Position numbers and translations under genes: made by a program. Below, piece by piece: positions 8,214 to 18,093 of a DNA stretch of 64,000 nt. The notes beneath the pieces are model-generated. The model saw only the letters and a list, made by a program, of their open reading frames with translations, did not search any database and was not told the origin of the DNA. The first letter of the stretch is position 1; each line of letters begins with the position of its first letter. The stretch spans positions 2,170,001 through 2,234,000 of the forward strand of contig NZ_CP071238.1 in NCBI RefSeq assembly GCF_017299535.1, given 5' to 3'. The stretch is from Serratia marcescens subsp. marcescens ATCC 13880. Its GTDB lineage: Bacteria; Pseudomonadota; Gammaproteobacteria; Enterobacterales; Enterobacteriaceae.

Positions 8214-9557
8214 ATGAAACAGATAAATGCAGAACTGGCCTGTGATAAAAATACGGCATCGTCCGAATCATCAGGATTAATTAATCAACTTCGTCAAATA
8301 GATATCGGCGCGGTACCGATCGCCTTGTTTATCACGATTTGCGCGATCGTAGCGATTTCCGCCTACGCCAACTTCCTGCCGAAGAATATGATCGGCGGCC
8401 TGGCGGTGATAATGACGCTGGGCTTTGCGCTGGCGCAGTTGGGAAAAAGCATTCCCGTGCTGCGCGATATCGGCGGGCCGGCCATTCTGTGTTTGATGGT
8501 GCCGTCGGTGCTGGTCTATTTCAATGTCTTCCAGCCCAACGTCATGGGCACCGTCCATTTGCTGATGAAAGACGCGAACCTGCTTTATTTCGTCATCGCC
8601 AGTCTGGTGGTCGGCAGCATTCTCGGCATGAACCGGGTGATCCTGATCCAGGGGATGATTCGCATGTTCGTGCCGCTGGTGGTGGGCACGATCACGGCGG
8701 TGATCACCGGGCTGCTGGTGGGCAAGCTGTTCGGCTTTACCTTCTATCACACCTTCTTCTTCATCATCGTGCCGATCATCGGCGGCGGCATCGGCGAGGG
8801 GATTTTACCGCTGTCGCTGGCCTATTCGGCGATCCTGGGCTCGACGCCGGATGTCTATGTCGCGCAGCTGGCGCCGGCGGCGGTGCTGGGTAACATCTTC
8901 GCCATCGTGACCGCCGGGGTGCTGGCGCGCATCGGTATGCAGCGCAAGGCGCTGAGCGGCGACGGCATGCTGATCCGTTCGGCGCAGGAGAACGCGATGT
9001 TCGCCATCAAGGAGCAAAGCGGCAACGTCGATTTCCAACTGATGGGCGGCGGGCTGCTGGTGATCTGCGCCTTCTTTATCGTCGGCGGCCTGTTCGAACA
9101 CATCGTGCATATTCCCGGGCCGGTGCTGATGATCCTGTTCGCGGTGCTGTGCAAGTACTGCCGGGTGATCCCGGCTTCGATGGAGACCGGCGCGCACAGT
9201 TTCTACAAGTTCGTCTCCACCGCGCTGGTGTGGCCGCTGATGATCGGTCTGGGCATGCTGTACGTGCCGCTGGAAAGCGTGGTGGCGGTGTTCTCGGTCG
9301 GTTATGTGGTGGTCTGCGGCTCGGTGGTGCTGTCGATGGGACTGGTCAGTTTCTTGATTGCGCCTTACCTGAAGATGTTTCCGGTGGAGGCGGCGATTGT
9401 CACCTGTTGTCACAGTGGCCTGGGCGGCACCGGTGACGTGGCGATCCTGTCGGCGTCGAACCGCATGGGGCTGATGCCGTTCGCCCAAATCGCCACGCGC
9501 ATCGGCGGCGCTTCCACGGTCATCGGCGCGACGCTGCTGCTTGGTTGGTTAGTCTGA
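8214..9557 (+). CDS. 2-hydroxycarboxylate:Na+ symporter (CitS/MaeN/CimH family)
   Basis: 447-residue inner-membrane protein with about 11-12 hydrophobic segments. It belongs to the 2HCT family, which imports citrate or malate with Na+. The two G-rich re-entrant loops are visible: PIIGGGIGEGILPLS in the N-terminal half and CHSGLGGTGDVAILSASNRM near the C terminus, the latter including the conserved GGxG and the Arg that binds the substrate carboxylate in CitS. Start has AGGGTG upstream. No citrate lyase, oxaloacetate decarboxylase or two-component genes are adjacent, so citrate fermentation cannot be inferred; malate or citrate uptake is equally possible. Confidence 0.92.
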   Translation: MKQINAELACDKNTASSESSGLINQLRQIDIGAVPIALFITICAIVAISAYANFLPKNMIGGLAVIMTLGFALAQLGKSIPVLRDIGGPAILCLMVPSVLVYFNVFQPNVMGTVHLLMKDANLLYFVIASLVVGSILGMNRVILIQGMIRMFVPLVVGTITAVITGLLVGKLFGFTFYHTFFFIIVPIIGGGIGEGILPLSLAYSAILGSTPDVYVAQLAPAAVLGNIFAIVTAGVLARIGMQRKALSGDGMLIRSAQENAMFAIKEQSGNVDFQLMGGGLLVICAFFIVGGLFEHIVHIPGPVLMILFAVLCKYCRVIPASMETGAHSFYKFVSTALVWPLMIGLGMLYVPLESVVAVFSVGYVVVCGSVVLSMGLVSFLIAPYLKMFPVEAAIVTCCHSGLGGTGDVAILSASNRMGLMPFAQIATRIGGASTVIGATLLLGWLV

Positions 9558-9578
9558 GTCCAGGGTATCTTATGGATA

Positions 9579-9606
9579 ACCGGGGTTGGATTGCCCCGGT
9601 TTTTTT
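9579..9606 (+). terminator. Rho-independent terminator of the 2HCT symporter gene
   Basis: AACCGGGG / CCCCGGTT stem followed by an unbroken T-run; 21 bp after the stop codon. Confidence 0.9.
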
Positions 9607-11309
<1,703 letters not shown>

Positions 11310-11430
11310 TGCAGGCAACAAAAATAGGGCATTTTGGGCAAAAACCCGACAATTCCTATTAATTACGTCATATTAGCGTGACATAGTAGCGCGCAGAAGG
11401 CCGGGCTTGCATACCTCGGGCTTCTGTCGG
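11310..11430. other. Structured spacer downstream of serralysin gene
   Basis: After the stop there is an imperfect inverted repeat (AGAAGGCCGGG ... CTCGGGCTTCT, about 11394-11425) directly ahead of a strong hairpin. The stretch has no open frame. It may be part of the 3' UTR or a small RNA; see findings. Confidence 0.4.
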
Positions 11431-11456
11431 ATCGCCAACCTTCTTCGGTTGGCGAT
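11431..11456. terminator. Terminator hairpin between serralysin and the small downstream gene
   Basis: ATCGCCAACC / GGTTGGCGAT perfect 10-bp stem, 6-nt loop, followed on the plus strand by TCATTTT. It abuts the stop codon of the convergent minus-strand gene. Confidence 0.75.
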
Positions 11457-11666
11457 TCATTTTCCGCCTTTCAGCATGTTGATGGCGGCGCCGAGCAGGA
11501 TGCGCCGTTCGATATCGTTGCTGTCCGCCAACTGCCGCGTCAGATGTTTTTCCAGCGTTTCCACCGACAGCGCTTCGCCGCGATGACGCAGTTGCATCAC
11601 GCCATCGCCGATCAGGCGTGCGACCTCATCCCATACGGGTTTAATCTCCTGTTCCGAGAACGTCAT
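11457..11666 (-). CDS. Small helical protein, YmgB/AriR-like pattern
   Basis: 69 residues, all-helical by composition, no signal or membrane segment. The pattern LIGDGVMQLRHRGEALS...LTRQLADSNDIERRILLGAAINML resembles the YmgB/AriR (biofilm and acid-resistance) and FumD families of small enterobacterial proteins: a helix ending in L-x3-G, a linker, then two amphipathic helices. That assignment is by eye only. It is convergent with the serralysin gene across a hairpin. Confidence 0.7.
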   Translation of the reverse strand: MTFSEQEIKPVWDEVARLIGDGVMQLRHRGEALSVETLEKHLTRQLADSNDIERRILLGAAINMLKGGK

Positions 11667-11825
11667 GGTCTACACCTCGGTGGGTTGATTTTTGCCCAAT
11701 GTAGCAGCTGAGCTGCGGCTTCGCTACCCGCCGCCTAAAACAGGAAGCATAAAAAACAAGCCATCAGTATTTCTTCTGGTTTTTACGCTCAATACTTGCG
11801 TTGTCAAAAAGCAGGAGAAAACATC

Positions 11826-11978
11826 ATGAACTGGGTCGAAACCTTGGCGGAGTACTACCGCCTGAGCCGCACGGGTGAAACGCAGCATTGGCTGTGTCGC
11901 CGCTGGTTGCTTCAGGAGGAGGCGCGTTTGGCCTATTTGCGGGAGTTGCTGGAGCCGACTGCGCCACGGCGGCGGTGA
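11826..11978 (+). CDS. Hypothetical 50-residue protein
   Basis: Short basic, Trp/Arg-rich protein (MNWVETLAEYYRLSRTGE...). AGGAG sits nine bases before the ATG, which decides the start over an upstream in-frame ATG at 11796. No family recognised. It converges on the yniD transcript 27 bp away. Confidence 0.55.
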   Translation: MNWVETLAEYYRLSRTGETQHWLCRRWLLQEEARLAYLRELLEPTAPRRR

Positions 11979-12005
11979 ACAGGGCGCCGGCGTCGTTTCT
12001 CGGGA

Positions 12006-12113
12006 TTAACCGAAGGCGATCGCCGCCCAACGCAACAGCAGCAGCGCCAGGCAGATCAGCAGCAGCACCACGACCATTTTACTGAGCTTGTTGCCCATGC
12101 GTTTTGTCGCCAC
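12006..12113 (-). CDS. yniD: Small inner-membrane protein YniD
   Basis: 35 residues from a GTG start that has AAGGAAGG five bases upstream; the internal ATG five codons later has no spacing-compatible site. The protein has a basic N terminus (MATKRMGNKLSK) and one membrane helix (MVVVLLLICLALLLLRWAA). E. coli YniD is also 35 residues and shares MxTKR, the KMVVVLL-x-IC core and LLLRWAA as I remember it, so the match is close to full length. Function unknown. It lies 13 bp downstream of another micro-protein gene and is probably co-transcribed with it. Confidence 0.85.
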   Translation of the reverse strand: MATKRMGNKLSKMVVVLLLICLALLLLRWAAIAFG

Positions 12114-12126
12114 GTCGCCTTCCTTT

Positions 12127-12237
12127 TTAGCTGAAATACCACCCGCCGGCGAGGAGGATGAGGAAAAGCGTCACTAACGCGACGCCGTTGAGTAAGTCGC
12201 TGAACGTATCGTCAGCATCGATGTCATTTTGCCGCAT
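12127..12237 (-). CDS. Small membrane protein, 36 residues
   Basis: Acidic N terminus (MRQNDIDADDTFSDLL) followed by a single hydrophobic helix (ALVTLFLILLAGGWYF) that ends the protein. AGGCGGTAAC precedes the ATG. It is the first gene of a two-gene micro-operon with yniD. No homologue is recalled. The acidic cytoplasmic tail contrasts with the basic tail of YniD. Confidence 0.65.
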   Translation of the reverse strand: MRQNDIDADDTFSDLLNGVALVTLFLILLAGGWYFS

Positions 12238-12437
12238 GTTACCGCCTGGCGGACGCCATTGGGTGAATAATGTTCACAGTATGCGCCCCGCAGCGCGACA
12301 GGCACAGCGAAGAACGGTAAAAACGCGTAAATACGGCGGTGGCGGAATGCGCAGTCGCGCCTGCGACGGGTGCAGACGGCCGGCAATACGTTGTACTATC
12401 CTGCCTGCATTGAGGCATTTTTCCAAAAGGTATAATC
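12238..12437. promoter_or_regulatory. Divergent promoter region between the micro-operon and the ASCH gene
   Basis: 200 bp between divergent genes with no supported ORF. AAAAGGTATAATC just before the ASCH start contains both a -10-like TATAAT and the ribosome site region. No operator was identified. Confidence 0.4.
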
Positions 12438-12830
12438 ATGGCGACGGCAATTCCACAGAAATACGAACACCTTGAGCGTTGGGCATTCGGCGATACCGAG
12501 CAGCAGGCCGATGAAGTGGTGCAATTGATCCTCAATGGCAACAAAACGGCCACCTGTTCCAACCTGGACGGCGAAGGGATCCCGCAGGCCGGCGATCTGT
12601 TCCTGGTGGTGGATGGCAAGGGGGAGCCGGTCTGCGCGGTCGAGCTGACCGCGGTGGAAATGAAAACTTACGATCAGGTCGATGAAGCGCACGCCTTTGC
12701 CGAAGGCGAGGGCGATCGCTCGCTGGCGCATTGGCGCAAAGAGCTGCAGCGCTTCTTCGAAGAGTACGATCTGTTCTCGCCGGACATGACGCTGGTGCTG
12801 ATGAATTTCAAAGTCGTCGACAAATTCTAA
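12438..12830 (+). CDS. ASCH-domain protein
   Basis: 130-residue cytoplasmic protein consisting of one ASCH domain, a PUA-like beta-barrel associated with RNA or nucleotide binding. Recognisable parts are the N-terminal E-x-W-x-F-G-D-T segment, GNKTATCSN (the K-T-A/S motif of the putative binding cleft), PQAGDLFLVVDGKGEPVCAVELT and the EGEGDRSLAHWRKELQRFF helix. It ends 4 bp before the next gene, so the two are co-transcribed. Biological role unknown. Confidence 0.85.
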   Translation: MATAIPQKYEHLERWAFGDTEQQADEVVQLILNGNKTATCSNLDGEGIPQAGDLFLVVDGKGEPVCAVELTAVEMKTYDQVDEAHAFAEGEGDRSLAHWRKELQRFFEEYDLFSPDMTLVLMNFKVVDKF

Positions 12831-12834
12831 TCTT

Positions 12835-13434
12835 ATGCGCGCCGTTCCCTACGAGTGCCAGTGGGCGAGCCCGGAGTTGGCCGCCGATCTGATAGCCGGC
12901 CGCGCGACGCTGGCGCAAGACGAAAATTGGGCGCGCAGCGGCGCCCGCGATCGGGCCGAGTACATCGAGTGGGCCAACCACGTGTGCGGCATGGCCTGCC
13001 TGAAAATGGTGCTGGGCCATCGCGACGGCGCAGCGCCGCCGCTGCTGGAGCTGGCGCGGCGCAGCCTGCCCTATGGCGCCTATGTGCGCGAGGGTGAGCG
13101 GATCAAGGGCCCGATTTACGCGCCGTTCGTCGAGTACGTGCGCGAGCAGTTCGCGCTGCAAGCGGAGGTGAAGGTGGGGCTGGCGGCTGCCGACGTGCCG
13201 GCGCTGCTTAGCGAATGCCGTTACTTTATCGCCTCGGTGCATCCCGCCATTCGCCGGCCGGAGAGCGCACCGCCGCACAGGGGCGGGCATCTGGTGCTGA
13301 TCACCGCCGCCGATGCGCAAAGCGTGACCTTCCATAATCCTTCGGGCGACAGCCCGGCGACGCGTGAGCGAGTACAGCTGTCACTCAACCGCTTCGCCCC
13401 TTTCTTTGCCGGCCGCGGCATCGCCATCGCATAA
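12835..13434 (+). CDS. C39-like papain-fold protein
   Basis: 199 residues, no signal peptide. NHVCGMACLKMVL (Cys51) near the N terminus matches the Q/N-x-x-CGxA-x2-M-x-L active-site pattern of C39-like peptidases. GGHLVLITAAD (His152) and FHNPSGDSP (Asn168) provide the His and Asn/Asp of the triad in the correct order. The fold is the same as in bacteriocin-processing domains, but no ABC transporter or leader peptide is present, so it is probably a stand-alone peptidase or amidase. Start codon lies 4 bp after the ASCH gene. Confidence 0.8.
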   Translation: MRAVPYECQWASPELAADLIAGRATLAQDENWARSGARDRAEYIEWANHVCGMACLKMVLGHRDGAAPPLLELARRSLPYGAYVREGERIKGPIYAPFVEYVREQFALQAEVKVGLAAADVPALLSECRYFIASVHPAIRRPESAPPHRGGHLVLITAADAQSVTFHNPSGDSPATRERVQLSLNRFAPFFAGRGIAIA

Positions 13435-13437
13435 AAA

Positions 13438-13466
13438 ACGCGCTGTTTCCGATGAAAACAGCGCGT
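13438..13466 (-). terminator. Terminator of yebV (shared with the C39-like gene)
   Basis: ACGCGCTGTTT / AAACAGCGCGT 11-bp stem, 7-nt loop. On the minus strand it is followed by TTTTTT, so it serves mainly yebV; it also lies right after the stop of the plus-strand C39-like gene. Confidence 0.85.
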
Positions 13467-13488
13467 CGTCAGCAGTTCTGATGCATTT

Positions 13489-13728
13489 TCATGCCAGCCG
13501 CATCACCCAGGCGTCCGCCTGCCGATCGTAGTGTTGCTTGTACAGCAGCGACTGTTTGCCGTCGAGGATCGCCGGGATGCTGGTATGTTCATCCCAGCCG
13601 TCCAGCTGCATGCACAGATCCGGATCGGACTTGCAGGGAATGCTCAGGGTGCCGGCGCGGTCGGCGCCGGCGTGAAGATGCGCGTCATCGACCTCGAAGC
13701 TGCCAATTTTTACGACGGTTTTGCTCAT
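13489..13728 (-). CDS. yebV: Conserved small protein YebV
   Basis: 79-residue soluble protein. E. coli YebV (78 residues) starts MSKTxVxIGxFE, contains TLTIPCKSDPDLCMQLD and ends DAWIMRLA; this protein has the same features (SIPCKSDPDLCMQLDGWD, DAWVMRLA). Function unknown. GGAG lies a few bases before the ATG. In E. coli yebV directly follows rsmF on the same strand; here the orientation is kept but six pilus genes lie between. Confidence 0.9.
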   Translation of the reverse strand: MSKTVVKIGSFEVDDAHLHAGADRAGTLSIPCKSDPDLCMQLDGWDEHTSIPAILDGKQSLLYKQHYDRQADAWVMRLA

Positions 13729-13863
13729 GGGAACTCCTTGCTCAATGGTGTGGTAGGAGGTTGGACCAGTGTGGTCATCGGTAAGAGCATAGCCAAATGA
13801 GCAAAAAATGCCACATAAAAATTACATTTTGGAAACAATTTCCACGCCGGCAAAACACAACGC

Positions 13864-14796
13864 CTAGTACTCCACCACAAAACTGAGGTTGTCCTGATAG
13901 CTGCCGACCGCCACTTCCGTCTGCGCCGCATTGATTGCCGCCTTATACGGGATGCTTTGCGCCAGGCCGGTGCCGGCGCCGCTCTGTTTGTTGGTGCTAT
14001 CCCAAACGGTCGTCGTATTAGGCAAGTAAATCTGGTACTGCATGAAATTGCTGGTGCCGCTTTTCATGCGCCGCCAACCGGTGACCGGGTTATTGCCGTT
14101 GGTGAAATAGGTGTTGTATCCCTCGGTTTTGGTGCAGGTCAGGGTAATGCTCTGATTGACAGGATTGAACTGCCCGACCAACGCCATGCTGCCGAAGTTG
14201 ACGTTGGGCGCGGTGCCGATCAGGCAATCTTTGGTGATGGTGACGCTGACGCTGACCGTGCTGGGTTTGTCGACGCCATCCCACCAAACGCACAGGCCGA
14301 GCACGCCCAGACCGCAAATATGGTAATTCCAGATCAGGTTGATGCTGTCGGTATAGGTTCCTGCGCGCACGTTGGCGCCGGCGGTGGTTTTGATATACAG
14401 CGGAAAGTTGACGTTGGAGGAAATCAGGATCAGCGACAGCAGGTTCAGCGAGCTGTAGTCGATGGTTTGGCCGATGCTGTAAGGATATTGGTAGTTGGCG
14501 TCGGGGTAGATCAGGTAAGCGATTTTATCGCCGGAACCGTCGGTGTTGGCAACCGCCATATTGTTGGTGGTGGAGGCGATCTTGACCGTGACGGTGTTTT
14601 GCGTGAGCAAATTGAGGCCGAGGCCGGTGCAGTTGAGGCCGGCGGTGCCCTGGGCGTTGATCTGCCCATTGTAGACCACGAAAGAGCTGCTCCCCGGTAA
14701 GGTGACGGTGCCGTTGGTGGTGGCGCAGTCGGCGAATGCGCGCTGACAGAGCAGCAGCGAAAGGGTCAACAATAAGGCTTTCAATCCCCGAAACAT
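13864..14796 (-). CDS. csuE: Archaic pilus tip adhesin, SCPU domain (CsuE-like)
   Basis: 310 residues from the ATG preceded by GGAGAG; longer in-frame starts overlap the usher and are not used. The signal peptide ends in CQRAFA before DCATTNG. Two spore-coat-U-like halves follow: an N-terminal domain and a C-terminal SCPU domain opening with VTITKDCLIGTAPNVNFG and ending in the usual 'YQDNLSFVVEY' donor-type strand. A two-domain subunit at the promoter-distal end is the layout of CsuE, the tip subunit that mediates abiotic adhesion in Acinetobacter. It starts 20 bp after the usher stop codon. Confidence 0.85.
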   Translation of the reverse strand: MFRGLKALLLTLSLLLCQRAFADCATTNGTVTLPGSSSFVVYNGQINAQGTAGLNCTGLGLNLLTQNTVTVKIASTTNNMAVANTDGSGDKIAYLIYPDANYQYPYSIGQTIDYSSLNLLSLILISSNVNFPLYIKTTAGANVRAGTYTDSINLIWNYHICGLGVLGLCVWWDGVDKPSTVSVSVTITKDCLIGTAPNVNFGSMALVGQFNPVNQSITLTCTKTEGYNTYFTNGNNPVTGWRRMKSGTSNFMQYQIYLPNTTTVWDSTNKQSGAGTGLAQSIPYKAAINAAQTEVAVGSYQDNLSFVVEY

Positions 14797-14816
14797 AGTG
14801 ACTCTCCGTCGTTGAA

Positions 14817-17297
14817 TTAGCGGCAGACAACCGGGCCGACGCGCTGGATGCCCTGAGGCTTCGCCAGACTGAATTCCGCCTGGCACGGCGGGCCGCCGTC
14901 GGCCGGGATCACGCTCAGGCGATTGTGTTGTTGCACCGGGTCGATATAGGTCATGCCATCCCAACCGACATAGCTCTGCTGACGGCCGCCAACCACCGCC
15001 ACCTGGCTGCCGTTGGCCAGCGGTTTGCCTTGCTCGTCAACCAGTTCGACGTCGGCGGCGGAGATGGGTTGGATGGGGAACTCGACCAGAAAACCGCTGT
15101 GATCGCGAATGGCGACGGTTTTTTCCACCGTCGGCAGCGCGACGTCGGCGGGCAGGCTGAGCGGATCAATCTGGAATTTCGCATGGTAGTAAGAGGTGAC
15201 GGTCGGCACCAGTAAATAGCCCTGGGCATCGGTCTTGCCGATCGGCTGGTTCTCATAGCTCACCGGAATGTCGGCGTATCCTTGCGTGGACACCAGCGCA
15301 AAGGCATCGTTGATGGTGTTGGTGGCGTATACGCCGCCGTTCATCGCCACCAGCGAACCGCTGATTTCTCCCCAGTGGTTGGTTTCATCGCGGGTGCCGT
15401 ATACGCCCGCTCGGGCTTCGAGCCTGCGGGTTCGCCAGGTCAGATCCGCCTGGCGGTAATCGCCGCCGCTCGGGTTATTGGCGTAGGCCAGATTCCAACC
15501 GAAACCGCCATCGGTCGGTGCGGCGCGGCTGTAGCTGACGCGTTCGCTCCAGCGGTTGTTGTTGTCGCGCGCGGCGCTGAAGCTGGCCGTGCCCCAACTG
15601 TCGAACGGAATCGAGAGCTGCAGTTGGGCGCTGTAACCGCTGCTGCCGATTTCCCGGTTCAGCGAGGCGTACAGGCTGCTGTTGCGCCAAAGCGACACAC
15701 TGTAGGACAGGTTCATCAGGCGGGTTCGTTGAGCGATGGCGTCGCGAACGTCAAAATAACCGGCGCCGAGGCTGCCGAGCCGGCCCAGGCTGACGCTGCC
15801 GGTCAACTGATCGGTGCGGCGGCTCAGACGGTAGTCGCTTTTATACACGGAAATGTCGCCAAAATCGGCGCTGCGCAGGATGCGTTGCGCGTTGAGGCTG
15901 AAGCGTGAGTTGCTGTAGGTGTAGCCAAAACTGCTCTGATCGCCGTGGTTGCCGGTGTAGCGATAGACGGGCTGGGGATCCGGTTGTTGCAACGGCCTGC
16001 CGGTCAGCGGGTCATAATACGTGGGGGATTGTATCGGCCTGCCGCCGTTAAACGCTTCGTCGCCGGCCTGGCTGACGCTGTAGGACGCGTTGAAAACCCC
16101 CCATTGTCCGATGCGAATGTCGGCGCCGCCGCCGCCGACCGCCAACTCGGCTGCGCCTTCGGCGCGCCCTTCCAGGGTTAACCAGTCAGTGACGCCGTAA
16201 CGTAAGCTGGCGCTGCCTACCCATTGCCCGTAATCGGCAGAATTCAACCCGTAGTTGCGCCGCAGCAAACCGGTGGAAATGCTGAAATCGCTCATGCCGG
16301 TCTGCAGCAGGTTGCTGGCCACGTAGAACGGTACCGTGGTGCTGACCTGGCGGCCGAGGGCGTCGGTGGTGACGACGGTGGCCTGACCCGCGCCGTTAAT
16401 GTAGGGCACGCTGTTGAGGGTAAACGGCCCGGGATTGATGTTGGTGGTGCTGTTTTTATAGCTGTTGATGTATAAATCGACGCTGCTGGGCAATGCCGCC
16501 TGACCGGAAAACTGCGGCAGCGGGTAGGTGATAAGATCCGGGCGCACCGCGAAATTGCGCGCCAATTGCAAGCCGCCGATGCGCACGGCGCTGCTCCAGG
16601 GGAGCGAGCCGGTGGTTAGGTCACCGGCGATCACACTAAGCATCCGCTGGTCATCGTTGAAACGCCAGTAGCTGTCATACCGAATATAGCGGCCGCCATC
16701 GTCGTTTGGCCCGCCGTTAAACCCGCTGCGGTAGATGCCGGTGTTGGCGACGACGCCGAACCCGTCGAACAGCCGCTGTTCGCTCCACGCCGACAGGTAG
16801 CCCGGCCGGCCATTGCCGTTGCTTTGGCTGGCGTAGATGTCGTAGTTGAACAGCAAACCGAGGCTGCTTTGCGCCGGCAAGCGCTGCAACGGTGAACGGG
16901 CGCCGATGGTTTGCTGCGGCAACCAGTCGTTGGGCACGTTGATCAGCAACTGCTGGCTCTCGCCGCTGTAGCTGACATCCACCTTCTCCAGCCGATCGAC
17001 GGCGATTTCTTTCGCCTGTTTATCCGCTACCGGCAGCCCGGCGTCGAGCAGTTGTTGGGGCGTCATGTAGTAATGGCCGCCGCGGTAGTTGACCGGCACG
17101 ACGTTGCCGGTTTGGCGCCCGTTGACGACCGGCTCCAGATACAGCGTGGTGTCCGGCATGCTGATGGCGCTGGGCGGCGGCGGCAGATCGTCGCCGAGCG
17201 CAAACGGCAGCCAGCCGCCGGCCGCCATGCTCAGCATGGCACACGCCAGCGGCTTAAGGCTGAAGCGCCGCGTCGATAGCCTCCCTGTCGGCTGCAC
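14817..17297 (-). CDS. csuD: Outer-membrane usher of archaic chaperone-usher pilus (CsuD-like)
   Basis: 826 residues, close to CsuD-type ushers. It has a cleavable signal region, an N-terminal domain with YRGGHYYMTPQQLLDAGLP, a long 24-strand barrel rich in alternating aromatic/polar residues with the ITYPLPQFSG / SVDLYINS plug region, and a C-terminal domain with ISAADVELVDEQGKPLANGSQV. Ushers form the pore through which subunits are polymerised at the cell surface. The gene begins 7 bp after the chaperone stop and is followed by the tip adhesin, so it is the fifth of six genes in one transcript. Confidence 0.93.
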   Translation of the reverse strand: MQPTGRLSTRRFSLKPLACAMLSMAAGGWLPFALGDDLPPPPSAISMPDTTLYLEPVVNGRQTGNVVPVNYRGGHYYMTPQQLLDAGLPVADKQAKEIAVDRLEKVDVSYSGESQQLLINVPNDWLPQQTIGARSPLQRLPAQSSLGLLFNYDIYASQSNGNGRPGYLSAWSEQRLFDGFGVVANTGIYRSGFNGGPNDDGGRYIRYDSYWRFNDDQRMLSVIAGDLTTGSLPWSSAVRIGGLQLARNFAVRPDLITYPLPQFSGQAALPSSVDLYINSYKNSTTNINPGPFTLNSVPYINGAGQATVVTTDALGRQVSTTVPFYVASNLLQTGMSDFSISTGLLRRNYGLNSADYGQWVGSASLRYGVTDWLTLEGRAEGAAELAVGGGGADIRIGQWGVFNASYSVSQAGDEAFNGGRPIQSPTYYDPLTGRPLQQPDPQPVYRYTGNHGDQSSFGYTYSNSRFSLNAQRILRSADFGDISVYKSDYRLSRRTDQLTGSVSLGRLGSLGAGYFDVRDAIAQRTRLMNLSYSVSLWRNSSLYASLNREIGSSGYSAQLQLSIPFDSWGTASFSAARDNNNRWSERVSYSRAAPTDGGFGWNLAYANNPSGGDYRQADLTWRTRRLEARAGVYGTRDETNHWGEISGSLVAMNGGVYATNTINDAFALVSTQGYADIPVSYENQPIGKTDAQGYLLVPTVTSYYHAKFQIDPLSLPADVALPTVEKTVAIRDHSGFLVEFPIQPISAADVELVDEQGKPLANGSQVAVVGGRQQSYVGWDGMTYIDPVQQHNRLSVIPADGGPPCQAEFSLAKPQGIQRVGPVVCR

Positions 17298-17304
17298 CTG
17301 GGCC

Positions 17305-18069
17305 TCAATAAGACGGAATGGCTACGGGCTGTTTGTTGTCATTGACCGTGGCCATCAGCTTACCGCTGCTGAAACCGCCGGCGGGCGGCAAGGCGAAGCG
17401 CATCTGTGAACCGGGCAGCACGTATCCCATCAGGCCGGGATTCAGGCTGCGGCCTTGCAGCGTCACTTTCGATATACGGGCATGCACTGCGCCTTGATTT
17501 CGCACCTCCAGCCAGCGTTCGCTGCTTTGCTGCTGTAGACGATAGCTGAGCAGGGGTTGGCTGGCGGTCGCGTAATCGCGCGGTTTTTCGCTGTCCTGTT
17601 TGGTCCAGATGCCCTTGCCGCTGACGAACAGCGGCACCGAGTAGCGCATCTGGAATTTCAGCCCCATCTCCGCACCGCCGGGAGCGGCGCTCGACGATGG
17701 TTCTTTCACCGGCACTTCATCGACCAAAATGCGGTAGGCCCGCTCCTGTCCCGCCGCCGGCGCCGACTGTTTGATCAGACGTATCAGCTGGCGTTTGCCT
17801 GGCGCGATCGACGCCACCGGCGGGCTGGCGATCACGTCGCTTTGGTTGCTGTAATCGTCTTTGCCGGCGGTTTGCTGCCAACCCAACACGCGAATTTGCA
17901 TATAGACCGGTTTGCTGTCGCGATTTTCCAGCCACAGCGCGGTGGCCTGTTGTTGATCTTCAATCACCGGATCGATCGGCCAAATGAGAATGGAAGCCGC
18001 GGCCAGGGCGTGCTGTTGGCTTGCCAGGAGCAAGGCTGCCGTTAACGGCAGACGGAAGGGTATGCGCAT
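17305..18069 (-). CDS. csuC: Periplasmic pilus chaperone (CsuC-like)
   Basis: 254 residues with an N-terminal signal ending near ALAAAS. PapD-like immunoglobulin fold: ILIWPIDPVIEDQQQATALWLENR in strand A-B, the basic ASIAPGKRQLIRLI segment containing the subunit-anchoring Arg/Lys, and YSVPLFVSG before the second domain. Caps subunits by donor-strand complementation and delivers them to the usher. The position between the minor subunits and the usher matches CsuC. Confidence 0.92.
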   Translation of the reverse strand: MRIPFRLPLTAALLLASQQHALAAASILIWPIDPVIEDQQQATALWLENRDSKPVYMQIRVLGWQQTAGKDDYSNQSDVIASPPVASIAPGKRQLIRLIKQSAPAAGQERAYRILVDEVPVKEPSSSAAPGGAEMGLKFQMRYSVPLFVSGKGIWTKQDSEKPRDYATASQPLLSYRLQQQSSERWLEVRNQGAVHARISKVTLQGRSLNPGLMGYVLPGSQMRFALPPAGGFSSGKLMATVNDNKQPVAIPSY

Positions 18070-18093
18070 AACTCAATCCTTATTGCAAAAAAC

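Noticed and set aside
7922..8214. Short frames on both strands in the pckA/symporter gap
   Set aside because: No ribosome sites, no conserved motif, AT-rich promoter-like sequence.
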